Source: Paroedura picta | Taxonomy: Eukaryota > Chordata > Lepidosauria > Squamata > Gekkonidae | NCBI RefSeq assembly: GCF_049243985.1 | Contig: NC_135372.1 | Span: 101,955,318 to 102,019,317, forward strand | Direction of reading: 5' to 3' | Length of the DNA stretch: 64,000 nucleotides | In this document: positions 11,957 through 33,745 of the stretch, in pieces | Position numbering within the stretch: the stretch's first letter is position 1 | Layout of the letters: the number at the start of each line of letters is the position of its first letter | Position numbers and translations under genes: made by a program | Notes under the pieces: generated by a model | Database searches by the model: none | Told to the model about the DNA's origin: nothing | Seen by the model: only the letters and a program-made list of their open reading frames with translations

Positions 11957-12957
11957 TAGGTCAGGCAAGGTATCTGTGTAGCCCAGCATGACTGTTGCTC
12001 TTTCCCAGTTCTGCTTCCCAACATTCTTTAATTGAATACTCCGGGGACCTTATGCCTGCAAACAGCATGTTCTCCTACCACGCTAATGGGCCCTCTCAAT
12101 ATGTCTGTCACAGAGCACAGGCAGCTGATCCTTGCATAATGAGGTCCTGTAGAGACACTGATGTGATCACTTTTTTAAAATGTATTGTGGGCACTGAAGT
12201 GAAGCACTGTCTAGTTATAACACACTTCTCTCCCCCCCCTATCTGTAGATTACAAATAACACCATGTTTGTAAATCTTACAGATCAATAGTACTTACATG
12301 GCACTGAGCTTGCTTATTGGGACATTGCTTTTCAGGAGATGCTGAGTACAAACTTCAAACAAACAGCAACAGGTGCTTACTATTCTCTCAGACCTCGGGT
12401 ACAACAAGGCTATCAGCATTTCTGATCTCTGTTTAAGTGGGACATGCTTCTCCTGTATTGCACAGTAGGTGGGTAATTGAACAAATACAAACCAAAATTG
12501 TTTGCATGCTACACCCTGTTGGCTCTCCTACGCCACCAGTATAATCAAAATCTCATTGGCATGCCCTGTATCTACTGCCTTCTTGATGACACTCCACAGC
12601 CAAGTTACATGAGACAAATCTATAACTCAGGTGAACTTGATCTTTCCAGTTGACAAACAAAAAGTAATGCTTAATGTCCTCTTAAAACAATAATGCATTT
12701 CAAACTCCATATTAGAACTTGCCTCTTTCCTGACATTAAGACATTCTGTGTTTCCTCCCTTCCAGTCCACAACATCTACTGTTGCTAAGGAGTGGAAAGC
12801 TCTGATGTCAGGAGGTGAGTGAGCTTTACTAAGGAGGCATGGTGGAGAGGGATGAAACACCCACCCACCATTTTTAGCAGTAACTATGCATCAGCAAAAC
12901 ATCCTAAGATCCTTTGGCCCTAAGACACATCAGAAATATGCATGCCTTACTTGAGAG
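11957..12957. other. No gene seen
   Basis: No recognisable gene, RNA or repeat beyond a C8 run near 12232. Confidence 0.5.
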
Positions 12958-13190
12958 CCAGTTAGGTGTCGTTGTCAAGAATGGCAGCCTCTAATAAGGA
13001 GAATTAGATTTGGTCCCCCACTCCTCCTCCAGTGCAGCCAGCTGGGTGATCACAGGCCAGTCACAAGTCTCCCAGTGCTCTCTCGGCCCCACCTACCTCA
13101 CAGGGTGTCTGTTGTGGGGAGAGGAAAGGGAGACTATTGTAAGCCTTTTTGGGACTCCTTCAGGTAGCAAAAAGCTTACCTCCCACTTTG
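12958..13190 (+). mobile_element. tRNA-derived SINE, diverged
   Basis: It shows 'gccagttaggtgtcgt', 'cagctgggtgatcacaggccagtcac', 'cctcacagggtgtctgttgtgggg' and 'gactccttcaggtagcaaaaag', in SINE order. It is older than the copies at 20162 and 33461. Confidence 0.85.
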
Positions 13191-13194
13191 ACAT

Positions 13195-14909
13195 TTGAGA
13201 GTTCGTCAGTCATTGATTTGCACATTTTCAAACCTAGACTGGCAACCTTAGGGAATAGGCACTTGCTTTAAAGCTGAGATTTTACAGATGAGGCTTCTGC
13301 ACTTGTGCACAATAGTGGCACCACATAATATATATGGGCACCAACTACAGCAAACAACTGGTATAGCTGACAGACATTTGAGCAGGCTCTATTCAAAGAG
13401 ATTTTCATTGTTACCAATGGCTGAGTCCATGTATGACTCGAGTATTTGTGTCATGGTATGCCCACGCAGAAGCTTAAAAGCATTCACTGAACACATTATT
13501 TCCCAATATACCTTGCCCTTTCTCCAAGCGTAACTACCATATAGTCTGTCCTCTGTACTTAGGCTAGGCCCATCCAAGTGAACGACTATTGCTGTGAATA
13601 CAGAATTCACTCTTGTGGCTGTTGATTTTCTACGGCAGAGATGCTGGATCTGCTCCAGGCACATCAATCACCCTACAAACTAGACAGTGGAAAGTGCCAA
13701 AGTCTCTTGAATACTGTCATAATTTCCCCTCCAAAAGTATATTAGTACTCTTTTTTTAATTAATACTTTCAATGACACTTTGTCATTTCTGAAAAAAGTA
13801 AACTGTTCTAACTGTACAGCAGCTAGGTAGGTGCAAAATGGACTTCAAAACATTACAGGCAAGCCTTATTTCAAGCCACGGTTTTCTTTCCAAAAGGCTG
13901 TGTGCCATCAGCTATATAGGGAATTCCCATTTGCCAGCCACAGGGAAGACAGAAGATTTTTATGGAGCCTGGCTGACTCTCTCATGTCCTTTTCCGGTGC
14001 TGGACTTACATCTTCTCTCTTTGTGCAAAGAACTGAAGAACTCGGCACAGCGACAGGCAAGGCGGCTTGGATACTCTTCCTTTGCTCTATTTATGTCTCG
14101 ACCGGTGGCTCTCTTGAAACATCCAGAAATGGTAGCTTCTTGTCTTAGTATTGTTTCTGTGCACCATCTCTTTCCACTAAAAGCAGGCAAGCAAGCCAGT
14201 TCCTGGGCTATGTCCTCACACTTGTTGGCCACATGTGCACTGGCAGTAAAATGCTATTCAGGTTTCCTCGAAAGCAAGCCTTTCAACAAAACTGAATACT
14301 TGAACAGCTGATATGAAAAGATCTTGGTTTAAGAGCTCCCCGGCTCGCCTCTCCTACACCACGCAGACATGTGGTTGCGGAAGGCAGCCAGCAGCATTCA
14401 CCACCAAAGCCCCATGCAGCAGTATTAACTGTGACCCCTGAAGGGAGACAATATGGATCCCATGTCCCAGCCATCTGAACAAGAAAACAGAGGTCAAAAG
14501 AGTTGAGTGACAACAACACACGTCTAACATCATTGGGTAGTCTCTGAGTTGCTACCAGACCTTTCTTCATACTACTATAGCACAAGGGCAGAGGGGAGAG
14601 GAGTTCGTTCTCTTTACTGCTCTTGGCAAATTTTGTCCACAACAACACTGTCCTTTAGGAAACAAGCAACAGGAAGAAAATGCAGAAGCTAGATACGCTT
14701 GTGGAAGGCAGGTATTTTTTCAGAAAGGACTGCATTTCTAACCTTTACATACTAGTCAAGTCATACAGCAGGATGCTTATAGATCAGAGAGTCTTAAGTT
14801 ATTACCCTTTGAAGCATTTATCCTGTTTATATTGCACTGCTGGAATTTGTGTATCAAGCTCCTGGTGAATATGAGACACACACGCCATAAAGCATGCTGT
14901 TGATAACAT
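13195..14909. other. FAM72A 3' flank and probable 3' UTR
   Basis: No coding sequence recognised. Part of this is presumably the FAM72A 3' untranslated region, but its end is not resolved. Confidence 0.4.
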
Positions 14910-24969
<10,060 letters not shown>

Positions 24970-25479
24970 TCAAGGCTCAGCGCCTCTAGACCTTCCAGAA
25001 ATATGTACCCGGGGGAAGGGGGGAGGAATGCACTAGTGGTATGCGGGGGGGGGGGGCGTCTTTTTACCTCCTTCGGGAACAATCGTAAGGACGCAAAGGG
25101 GCAAAATAACCAACCTGCCTGCAATGACAGCTAAGCGGACAACCGTAGGGAACTTCCCTCCAGGGACCAGCCCCACAAGGCTGTTTCTTTCTGCTAGCCC
25201 TCCGGCTGTTCACAACAGTTTCTTTCTGACCTGCTGCGTATCTCCAGCGAATATGAGGCACCTTTCCGGAACTTGCACCCCAGACTCGATCGCCCACCCC
25301 TTCTTGTCCCACTCCCTAGCCCCAGCTTTGGAAGGCTCAGAATCTTGCCTGGCTGGCTTTCGCGCGCAGTACAAGGGACAAGATCCCTCCGTCTTCTTGC
25401 CAGCAGCCCCCCGTGGTGTGACTCCTCCTGCTCTACGAGCCCTTTGGCTGCTACTGTCATTTTACGAACCCTCGGGCAG

Positions 25480-25541
25480 TTTAAATCTGTACATTCGCCT
25501 CTCATTGGAAGAAACTGGGCCCGCCTCCGGAATCTGATTGG
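25480..25541 (-). promoter_or_regulatory. CCAAT-CCAAT-TTTAAA module facing FAM72A
   Basis: Read on the minus strand, CCAAT boxes at 25541-25537 and 25508-25504 are 33 bp apart and are followed by TTTAAA at 25485-25480. Paired NF-Y sites about three helical turns apart, with a CHR-like element downstream, are typical of G2/M cell-cycle promoters, which fits FAM72A's proliferation-linked expression. TTTAAA is a weak CHR variant, so that part is tentative. Confidence 0.45.
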
Positions 25542-25849
25542 TACAAACGCTCCGTTACTAACTCCGGGAGAAAGTGGGCCAGTCTCTTCGGTCTCCCCGT
25601 GTAAAGCGATAGGGACACACCCCTACCTTCCGATAGGTCCAGCAACAACTGATATTTGCATGGCCCGCCCACTTAGAGCCGCTGCTCCCTGGGTTGAGCC
25701 TCTCCCCTTCAGCTCATCCTGAATGGACTTCATCAGTATTTACGGGGAGGTGTTAATAAAGAAAAGTGGCGGGATCCAGGCAATGCAGGGAGGAAGGTGG
25801 AGTGGGATGATTGGTTGGAGCAGATGCCACTCTTCACAGTCCCATCTTC

Positions 25850-25973
25850 CGATTGGCTTTGCTCAGTGGGCGGAGGAGCTGGATTGGGATTGCGGAGGGA
25901 ACGGACGGCGGGAGCAGCGGCAGCCGGAGGAACGCGGCTCTTGGGAAAAGGGCTCCCTCTGCACAGCCCGCAG
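25850..25973 (+). other. Candidate non-coding first exon end of SRGAP2
   Basis: Within the CpG block, CAG|GTAACC at 25971-25978 is a consensus splice donor. A spliced leader from here to the acceptor at 28095 would put the SRGAP2 promoter in the CpG-rich region next to FAM72A. The 5' limit given is arbitrary. This is an inference from splice signals only. Confidence 0.35.
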
Positions 25974-27207
25974 GTAACCATTGCGCCTCGTCTGCAGCAG
26001 TCCGAAGCTGGGGCGTCTAACAGGAGTTGCCAGCCCAAGTCTGCCCCTCCCGTACTATTTCTTGGAGGGACTGCAGAGGGTCGGAGCCGCCCCGCCTTCG
26101 GGCACTTGGCTGCAGTGCCTGCTGTCCTAGACCGGGAAAAGTGCAGGGAGGAGCTCTGTCCTGGAGCATGCCATCCCTTCCGCACTGGGGCGAGCGGCGA
26201 CCCCCGGCCCCCGGGTCTCATTCTTCCACTAACCCCCAGCGAGCGCGGAAGTCCCGGCCGTGGCTACGGGATCGATAGCCCATCCCATAATATTTGTCAC
26301 TGCAGCAGATAGGGGAGCCGCATCTCGTGGGCTCCCTCAAGAAGAAGGTATTTCCTTGGCATTGCCTTCACTTCCTAAGGCCAGGTCTTTCACAAGGGGC
26401 TCCTTTAAAACATCCGGTAACGAGCCTCTTCCAGCAGCTGGTTCCCTGTAGCCATAGCAGTAGCTCTTCCCCGAAATCCGGTTTCCAGAATTTCTGAGTA
26501 TTATCATCATTATTTTTTGCAGTGCAGATGTTTACCAGTCCATAATATAACCTGAAGATAACCCCAGCCCCTTAAATCCCTTTTCCTGATATATGGACTA
26601 TGGTCTATAATATTCCAGGATGGAAAAGTTGCTTGTTTCTTGTATTTATCTTCTCTCCCATTGGGCATAAAAGACAAAACTTCCTCCTCCTCATCACTTG
26701 GCAATCTTCTTTCACGATCATACCTTTCAAGCCTGGGGCATTTTCTCTTCTGCTTCAGTTTCCTGGTAACTTTAGCCAACCAGAAGGGAAGACCAAGTTG
26801 GGCTCCTGGTTTTCTTGTGTTTTACCTGCTGAATGCCACCCACTAACAACTCAGTAAATCTTTGCCTTCTGCTTGGAACTGTAGGGTTGGAACTGGAGCG
26901 CATCTAACAAACAAGGAAACTTGACCCATGCAATACATTTGGCTTGGTAGGTCACAGGCAGTGTACTATAATGCTCAACTCCCTCCATATAAATCCCCAT
27001 CCCCAACAACAATAAAGAGCGAACAAAGGAATACCTTTCTCAACAGCATAGCATTAGGTTTTGGGGTTGGATAGTTGGAATCTTGTGTGGGAGGCAGCAG
27101 AGCTTGCAAGGCTGGGGAGGAGAAGATTTGTGGTGATTCTGCTGTGTGTTCTGGGGAGAGCTTTAAATATGTTTGAAGTGCTGCCGCACAACTGGTGGAC
27201 AGATTCA

Positions 27208-27240
27208 AATGGGTAGCCGTGTTGGTCTGAAGTTGGACAG
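27208..27240. repeat. Terminal scrap of the palindromic dispersed repeat
   Basis: 'aaatgggtagccgtgttggt' matches the reverse complement of the end of the 19714-19942 element ('acacggctactcatttg'). Confidence 0.7.
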
Positions 27241-28095
27241 TATGTGCTAGTGCTGGCCAGAAATGTGCTTCACTGTTTTGGAGTCAGCCACACTTTCTCT
27301 TTGTTTGTGTTTCCAGCCAGTGCTTTAGCCCTTAGTCTGTTACCCTTCACCATTTCCTGTCTCTGCTGGTCACATTGTTCCTCTCATTGGATGTGGATCC
27401 AGGTTTCTTCTGTCTCCATCCCCTTCCCTTTACCATTTGTTGCCCACAGTAGCTTGTAATTCCCCCCTCCCCCCCAAAAAAGTTTTGCCCAGACTTTTTG
27501 CTGCTGAGAGACTTGCGTTTGTCTCGCACACACGGAGCTACATTTCCTCTGGCTCCAAATAAACTTTGATGTCTACAGCAGATACATGTATTCCCCACCC
27601 CCACCCCCTTTTCCAACATAATGGAGTCCAAACCTCTCTAAAATTAACAATAATACTCAGTAAAACACTTAAAGCTGGTGTGTTGGCTGCACCAAGGGCT
27701 GCAGCTTTCGCTGCACCAAAGGGGATTAGTTCTGTTTATACAATGGCTGGTGGATTCATTTATGAGCTCCTATAGTTCAAGTAATATGAGGATTGGGGTC
27801 TTTTTTTTAAGCATATCGTATTGCTCTGTCTCCTGTAGTTTTGGCCATTTAGCTAGTTGTGTCTGGGGGGGAAGGCAGAAATGTCCTTTGTCTCTCCTTT
27901 TCTTCATTTTCCTCAGTTCTTTCCTAATAACTCCTACCTGCTATACTTGGAAGAAGGGATTATTGACCCTTTGTGTTGATTTGATGCATTTTTACTACAA
28001 TTTTAATCACTTGTACTTCAAATTCTTAACTTGCAATTGTGTATATTGTTTTGTATACGGTTGGTTGGCTGTTAAATAATGATTTCAATTTACAG

Positions 28096-28565
28096 GCCTT
28101 TGAACTGAAGAAAGTGACTTTGGAGTTCCTGTTTCTCTTCTGCCATTTGGGATTTAATTTGCATCATCTCGGCTTCTATTTAAAAAGAAAGCAGCAAGTC
28201 AAACCCACACACAACATGTTGTTGCGCAGAAGGACTTCCACTCCCTGGCTGTGCTATTAATGTTAGCAATCAGGAAAAGCCTTTGGGGGCTGCAGTCTGA
28301 TGCTGCCGCTGCCAGAGCTGCTGAGGGTTTTGGTGCAGGGAATTCAAGCTGCTGCCTTTTCCTTCGGCTGAGCTCTTCACATCTGCATGTCTCTGCTGCT
28401 TTTGCACACTTCGTCTCCCACCCTCTCTCCATGGACTGATTGCTGTTAAGGAAAGCTGAGCCCGACCAAGTGATCGCATTTGGGAGGAACACGGATTGCA
28501 TTATTGGTCATATTCTGGAGGATCTTTTTGGAGGATAATCTTTTTTTTGGGGGGGAAAGAAAAAC
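28096..28565 (+). other. SRGAP2: Probable 5' leader of the SRGAP2 ATG exon, with uORFs
   Basis: A strong 3' splice site (tttcaatttacag) ends at 28095, so the ATG exon may begin at 28096 and splice from a non-coding exon in the CpG block. Alternatively a TATTTAAAA box near 28176 could support a local start. The leader contains a 14-codon uORF (28216-28260) whose stop overlaps the ATG of a 59-codon uORF (28260-28439). Neither overlaps the main start. The transcript boundary is inferred. Confidence 0.5.
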
Positions 28566-28632
28566 ATGACGTCGCCAGCTAAATTCAAAAAGGATAAGGA
28601 GATCATTGCTGAATATGACATGCAAGTCAAAG
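28566..28632 (+). CDS. SRGAP2: SRGAP2 first coding exon (partial gene, 22 codons)
   Basis: The exon reads MTSPAKFKKDKEIIAEYD then MQVK, followed by one base of the next codon and a consensus donor (CAAAG|GTAAGG). This matches the N-terminus of SRGAP2 almost exactly; Met19 replaces the usual Thr, and the split codon beginning with G fits the expected Glu23. SRGAP1 and SRGAP3 start differently, so the paralogue call is firm. SRGAP2 is a Slit-Robo Rho GTPase-activating protein: its extended F-BAR domain bends plasma membrane, the RhoGAP domain acts mainly on Rac1, and an SH3 domain binds partners; it controls neuronal migration, filopodia and synapse maturation. This exon encodes only the very start of the F-BAR region. 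The start context is favourable (aacATGa). No other SRGAP2 exon was found downstream in the window. Confidence 0.96.
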
Positions 28633-28670
28633 GTAAGGATTCTTTAAGCAAAATAGGAATCTGCTGTATT

Positions 28671-28697
28671 TGGGTGTGTGTGTGTGTGTGTGCGCGC
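28671..28697. repeat. (TG)n microsatellite near the SRGAP2 exon 1 donor
   Basis: A tgtg run of about ten dinucleotides ending in gcgcgc, starting some 38 bp inside the intron. Confidence 0.95.
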
Positions 28698-28699
28698 TT

Positions 28700-30340
28700 G
28701 TTTTACAGTCTCAACTTGCAATGCAGGAGCTCACGCTACATGTTTGGGTGTGGAAGGGAAAAGCATTTGCAGATCGACAGGAATTTGCAATGCTTTCCAA
28801 TAGTGCAATGTTAGAGGGGACTGTAGCTTCATGGGGCTGCCTGTCACACTGCCTTTTTGTATTCTATACAATAACAGCTCTGTTGTTTGGCAAAATCACA
28901 GAGGAATATATGCAATATAGGTGTAGTTCTACAAATAAATTTTAACAGGCAACAGTCTAGCAGACAATGAATCGTAGTTTGATTGTAAATTGCACCTCTC
29001 CCCCCCCCCCCCGTGTAAATATTATGTTAAGAAGCTTTGTTGCTTGGTAGTATTGTGGATTTGGGTTTATAGGGTATTTCATAGCTGTATGCACTCTTCA
29101 TAAATGCCTTCTATATGTACCTATCATATATCTTTGGCAGCTGGCTGCAACACCCTTCAATTTGAACTGCATATATGTACTGTTAAACTCCTTCAGAGAT
29201 TTGGTGCTCTGTTTGAAAGATGTCCATTAAAGGGTGTGTTACATTTGCTGCAAACAACAACTTGACAGGCAAGCTCCCTGCAGGAGTCTCTTGGTGACAT
29301 GAGGCGAATGGGCTTGGTTTCACATCATCATATGCCAGGGTGACAAGAGTGAAGAGTCGCTGGCTTGCCTAACCCTTTTGTGTCTGCGGAGTTTTCAGCA
29401 TTTCTTCATACATAATGCGCATAGAGGACTCTTGTTCCTGCATATGCTTAACCACACAAAATGTTGCTTATGGAGAGATTCTGAAGCAGTTCCTTGAATG
29501 AAAAGTGCTTGATCTGCTCATGGATGCAGTGATACATCAGAGAGTGGCTTTGAGGTGGTAGAGAATTAACTGTGTTCTCCTTCTGAACTGTGTGTGTGCT
29601 CCAGGGCTTGATCTGCTCCCATTTAAATAATTGCAGAGCTGTTGTGGATTTGTGGGCCTCTTGGTATGATCTGAGGCATGAGGCAGATTGCTATCCTTTC
29701 CATGCTTTGACTGCATAATACATCTGGGAAGCAAGACAGTCTTCTCAAAGGAGGTGGTGAAGCTGAGATCATTAATGGCTTAAAAAAAGTGTTTTGGGAT
29801 TCCTGGGTTGGAGTCAGTAGCCAGTCAAAGCATATTTGTCCTTCACTCCTCCTTTCTTTCCACGTTAATGTAATCTCTTTTTGCTTGGCAGGCGAACTAG
29901 GTTTTTGGAATTCCAGTGGCCAACAGGAGGCACTGAATCAGAAAAGCCCAGCAGTGTTTGTTGCCCGGGCTGGAAGAGTAGGTGGTCTTTAAAAAGGCAG
30001 TCTTCAAAATATATGCGTAGAGACTTGAATTTCCTTTGTTTCAGGATACAGAAGGGAGGGTTTCCTCCTCCAGCTTGGTGAAACAATGCAATAGGCATCT
30101 TGTTCTCTTCAGAGGAACTGTTATGTTGTAGCCTCCATTCTACTTGGAGGCCTGCACTTTAGGGAAAGAATTTAAAGCTGTAAGGTAAGCAGGGAAAAAA
30201 GAAAGCAGAAGATTTGTTTTAGCAACATGCAGTCTTACTGTTATTTGCTGTTCCGATCTTCTGTTAATTAGAACTTGGTATCTGATAAGAAAGCAGGATT
30301 TAGCTTTAGTTGTTTTTTGGTGAGTTGCTATTTCAGCATG
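28700..30340. other. No element recognised (SRGAP2 intron 1)
   Basis: Unique-looking intronic DNA with a C13 run at 29000-29012. Confidence 0.5.
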
Positions 30341-30342
30341 GT

Positions 30343-30561
30343 CTAAGGTGACCAGATTGTCCCACTTTTGGAGGGACATCTGGGGGTACCTGGCAAATTG
30401 TACTTATGTTGTAATTAAAAATATATATATATTACAATACTATTTTTGCGTTCTATGAAACTTTTTGTTGCTCCATATAGACCAAATTTTTAATCAAGAA
30501 CCCCCCCCCCCCCCGGTCAATGGTGTCTCGCTTTACCAATGTTAAAATCTGGTCACCTTAG
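30343..30561. mobile_element. MITE with 16-bp terminal inverted repeats
   Basis: The ends CTAAGGTGACCAGATT and AATCTGGTCACCTTAG are perfect inverted repeats. The 219-bp body holds (TA)n and a C14 run and no coding sequence. Flanks 'catggt' and 'catagt' could be a decayed target duplication. Superfamily not settled. Confidence 0.85.
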
Positions 30562-32911
30562 CATAGTCCTAAGTGTCACTTTCCCCCGTAAAATGGGAAT
30601 ATCCAAAATATTTCACTGAACACTGGTTTTTATACTTGGGAATAAATAGTATCCAGTGTATATATGAAATAGGGTTAATTAAATGTATTGGGTTGATGGC
30701 TGTAGAAGCCCTTTCTAATCACTGCATATGATGCCTTGCCTCGTTCTGCTATCTGAACCCACAAGATGCTGTCCACGTGCTTTCATGATTTGACACAATC
30801 CTGAGTTCTGGTATTATCTATGGTCATGATTAAATTTAATCAATAAAGCCTTGAGGGATAGGACTTGAATTCATTTTTTACCTGAAAGTGCTGTTATAGT
30901 TTAAATAATATGCTTGTGTGAGGATGGGGGTACTCAACTGATAACCCTGTGATAATCATGGATGTTGTCTGTACATTATTTTGAGTAGTATCTTCTAAAA
31001 TAACATCCTATGCAAGACCAAAGGAACATGGTTCATTAGCTGTGCCCTGTGTGTTTCATTCATACTCATTCTACTCCCCTAGCCCTCCTTTTTGTACTGC
31101 TTGGGAGAATGGGAAGGCTTTCATAGAAAGTTGTGTTGAAGGAAATAAAGGGATCCTCTGCACATCCTGAACCTGGGAAAACAGCCACATAATGAGCTTG
31201 CACCAATAGAACAATAGTCATAGCAGCTGTTGCCTCAGCATGGCTCAGTCATTGGCTGCCATGACAGCAAGGATACAGGATGTTTCCTGGTGCCAGGAGC
31301 TTGGGAGTCAGTCTTCTAGTTTGCTAGTGATGCTTAGTACAGCATAGGTGTACACAATGTTAAAAACTTTCAAGACCTTGCCATGGCCCTTGTCAGTTCT
31401 GCTCTTAGTTTTCCTTCCCTGGTACTGCAATTGGAAAGTGATGCCTGTCACCACCCACCCCCAAACCTATTGTGCCATTTCAGCTCCACAAAGTGTGCAT
31501 GAGTAGCAGATTAAAAAGAAAGGACTGTTCCCTGAAAGTCAATGGTGTTAACAACCAATGTCCACCATACTGGGATGAGAGAACCAGTCTACACATCAAG
31601 ACATTGTCTAATTGGTAATACATAACTACAGATAGAGATATGTGTTTGAGTCTGAGACCATCTCCTGTAAGATAATATAATTAGTGGCAGTTTGTTCTTT
31701 ATTAATTTTTGAACATCACTTTTCTGTAGTTCATATATTTAGATGTATTTATACTCTTGTATCCAGTGGCCACTTGGAAATTGGATTCCTTCCTTGAGTC
31801 ACTATTTGTTTACCTTAGGATTTGTGAAGAGACAATTATAGGCTCATTGAATATGAGAACATGACATCCTATGAGATCAGATCCAATGAGTTTCACCATG
31901 TGCCCACTATGACCTGGTATCTCCCAGGGAAAGATATCTCCCCTTACATTTTGGCCCAGCAGTAGAAACTGTGGGAAGTAATAATGACATCTTCCTATGT
32001 GTAGACATTATGTCTAGTCAACCTGGACATGATGTTAGTTGTCACCTGAGACTCTAGAAACTCTTTGGCAATCCTGTAGAATTTCTAGAGTGTCAGTTGA
32101 TGCAGTGATGTCATATCAATGTTTTTGCCTGAATGCTATATTGGCATGTAGCCGAGCATCATTCCTCCCTTGCCCTACCCCTGAAGATCCTGGAGTACCA
32201 TTCTTAGGTTTAATATGTTGCTTGGTATGGCTCTCCATTTGGAGGAAGGTGATGGATAATCTGGTAGTAGGGAAGCACTCTCCCCTCCCAAAAAACCTTA
32301 AGCAGCCAGGTTTTCTAGGAAGCATTGATCCTTCTTGCTCATCTTGACTGTCTGTTCCACCCCATCTTCTTTTACTTTTTTCTAGGCAGTGTTGTGTTTG
32401 GAGTGCCAGAATTTAATTTCAATTGGAAGCCCTTATTCAGATGAGTAGAGGCTGACACTTAGTTTATGCACATGTATGCTGCATGATTCTTGCTCTCTTT
32501 AGCAACTTGAATATCTATTTTTAAGGTGCCATTTGTTCCTGTGAGACTGGATGCTTGCCTCCCTATCTGATAGCATACAGCTTTATCATGTAGCTGAACT
32601 GGTTACTGATAATGATTTATTTTCATTTCGTGTGTTATACTTGTGGTGAACATAAGCTATTATAGCCAAGCCATGTTGGAAATTGAATAAACACACAAAG
32701 TTCATAGGGTAGGTTTTATGGATTTTTTGTAGTGGTGCTTTAGTACAACCCTCCCCCCCCTTATTTTCTATGATGGATATAAATACCACGTGCTGTAATA
32801 TGTTTCAGATATAAAAATAGCCAGTAAAGCCTAATTACATACTCTTGTGAATGAGCATTCAATTTTTAGTGTTGGCTTTTGGAAATATATTTTTGGAGAT
32901 GCTTTGCTTAG
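30562..32911. other. No element recognised (SRGAP2 intron 1)
   Basis: No exon, RNA or assignable repeat. Short open frames lack any domain. Confidence 0.45.
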
Positions 32912-33168
32912 TCTAATGGCTATGGATGGTGGCTTCTAATCTGTCAAGCTTGATTCCCCCACTCGTCCGCATGCAATCAGCTGGGAGATCTTGGGCAAGT
33001 CATGGTCCTGTTAGTGCTATTCTCACAGCAGTTTTGTCAGGACTCCCTAAGTCCCACCTACCTCACAAGGTGTCTGTTGTGAGGAGAGGAAGGGAAGGGG
33101 ATTGTAAATTGCTTTGAGACTCCTTTGGATAGTGAAAAGTGGGCTATAAAAACCACCTCTTCTTCTAT
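32912..33168 (+). mobile_element. tRNA-derived SINE, diverged
   Basis: 'cagctgggagatcttgggca', 'cacaaggtgtctgttgtgag' and 'tgggctataaaaaccacctcttcttct' are in SINE order. Confidence 0.88.
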
Positions 33169-33204
33169 ATTCCAAATTTTGTAGAACTATATTCTCCTCT
33201 TCAT

Positions 33205-33290
33205 CATAGCAACATGTGCCCCCCACCTGTGGATATCTAAATCTGAGAATCGGGGCCACACTGACACTAAACAGATTTTCATACAAATAT
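33205..33290 (+). repeat. Unclassified dispersed repeat, copy B
   Basis: It is collinear with 590-682: 'atagcaacatg', C-run, 'ctgtggatatctaaatc', then a GGGGCC-rich stretch. Confidence 0.45.
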
Positions 33291-33460
33291 GGGGGACCCT
33301 CCCGGTTTTCAAAAAAATTTGAAATATTTAACAAAAAATGGGTCAGTATTAAATTCCCCTCAAATACACAGCTGTTCTCTGCCTCCAGCATGGTAATTGG
33401 CAGTTATCTTGGATCCTGGCAGGGGTGGTGGCCTACACTTCTGTATTCTATTAACAAAGT

Positions 33461-33745
33461 CAGCCAGGTTGGTGTAGTGGTTAGGAGTGCGGACTTCTAA
33501 TCTGGCGAGCCAGGTTCGATTCTGCGCTCCCCCACATGCAGCCAGCTGGGTGACCTTGGGCTCGCCACGGCACTGATAAAACTGTTCTGACCGGGCAGTG
33601 ATATCAGGGCTCTCTCAGCCTCACCCACCCCACAGGGTGTCTGTTGTGGGGGGAGGAATGGGAAGGCGACTGTAAGCCGCTTTGAGCCTCCTTCGGGTAG
33701 GGAAAAGCGGCATATAAGAACCAACTCTTCTTCTTCTTCTTCTTC
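33461..33745 (+). mobile_element. tRNA-derived SINE, young-looking full-length copy
   Basis: This copy is nearly identical in layout to 20162-20440, with intact A-box-like and B-box (ggttcgattc) motifs and a (TTC)6 tail. It is the best reference copy in the window. Confidence 0.95.

Larger units (their letters stand above)
25050..26300. promoter_or_regulatory. CpG-rich shared promoter region of FAM72A and SRGAP2
   Basis: This block is clearly richer in G+C and CpG than the surrounding AT-rich DNA and lies between the two divergent genes. It has five ATTGG (inverted CCAAT) boxes at 25504, 25537, 25810, 25852 and 25883, an octamer-type ATTTGCAT at 25654-25661, several GC boxes and no obvious TATA box. 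On the FAM72A strand these read as CCAAT. Short open frames here (Pro/Arg/Ser-rich) are by-products of base composition. Confidence 0.75.

Noticed and set aside
1-13000. AVPR1B or another expected neighbour of FAM72A
   Set aside because: No seven-helix receptor sequence or other recognisable exon was found in this flank.
25124-26312. Several 80-170 codon open frames in the CpG block
   Set aside because: High GC removes stop codons; frames overlap on both strands, have no known domain, and lie in the promoter region.
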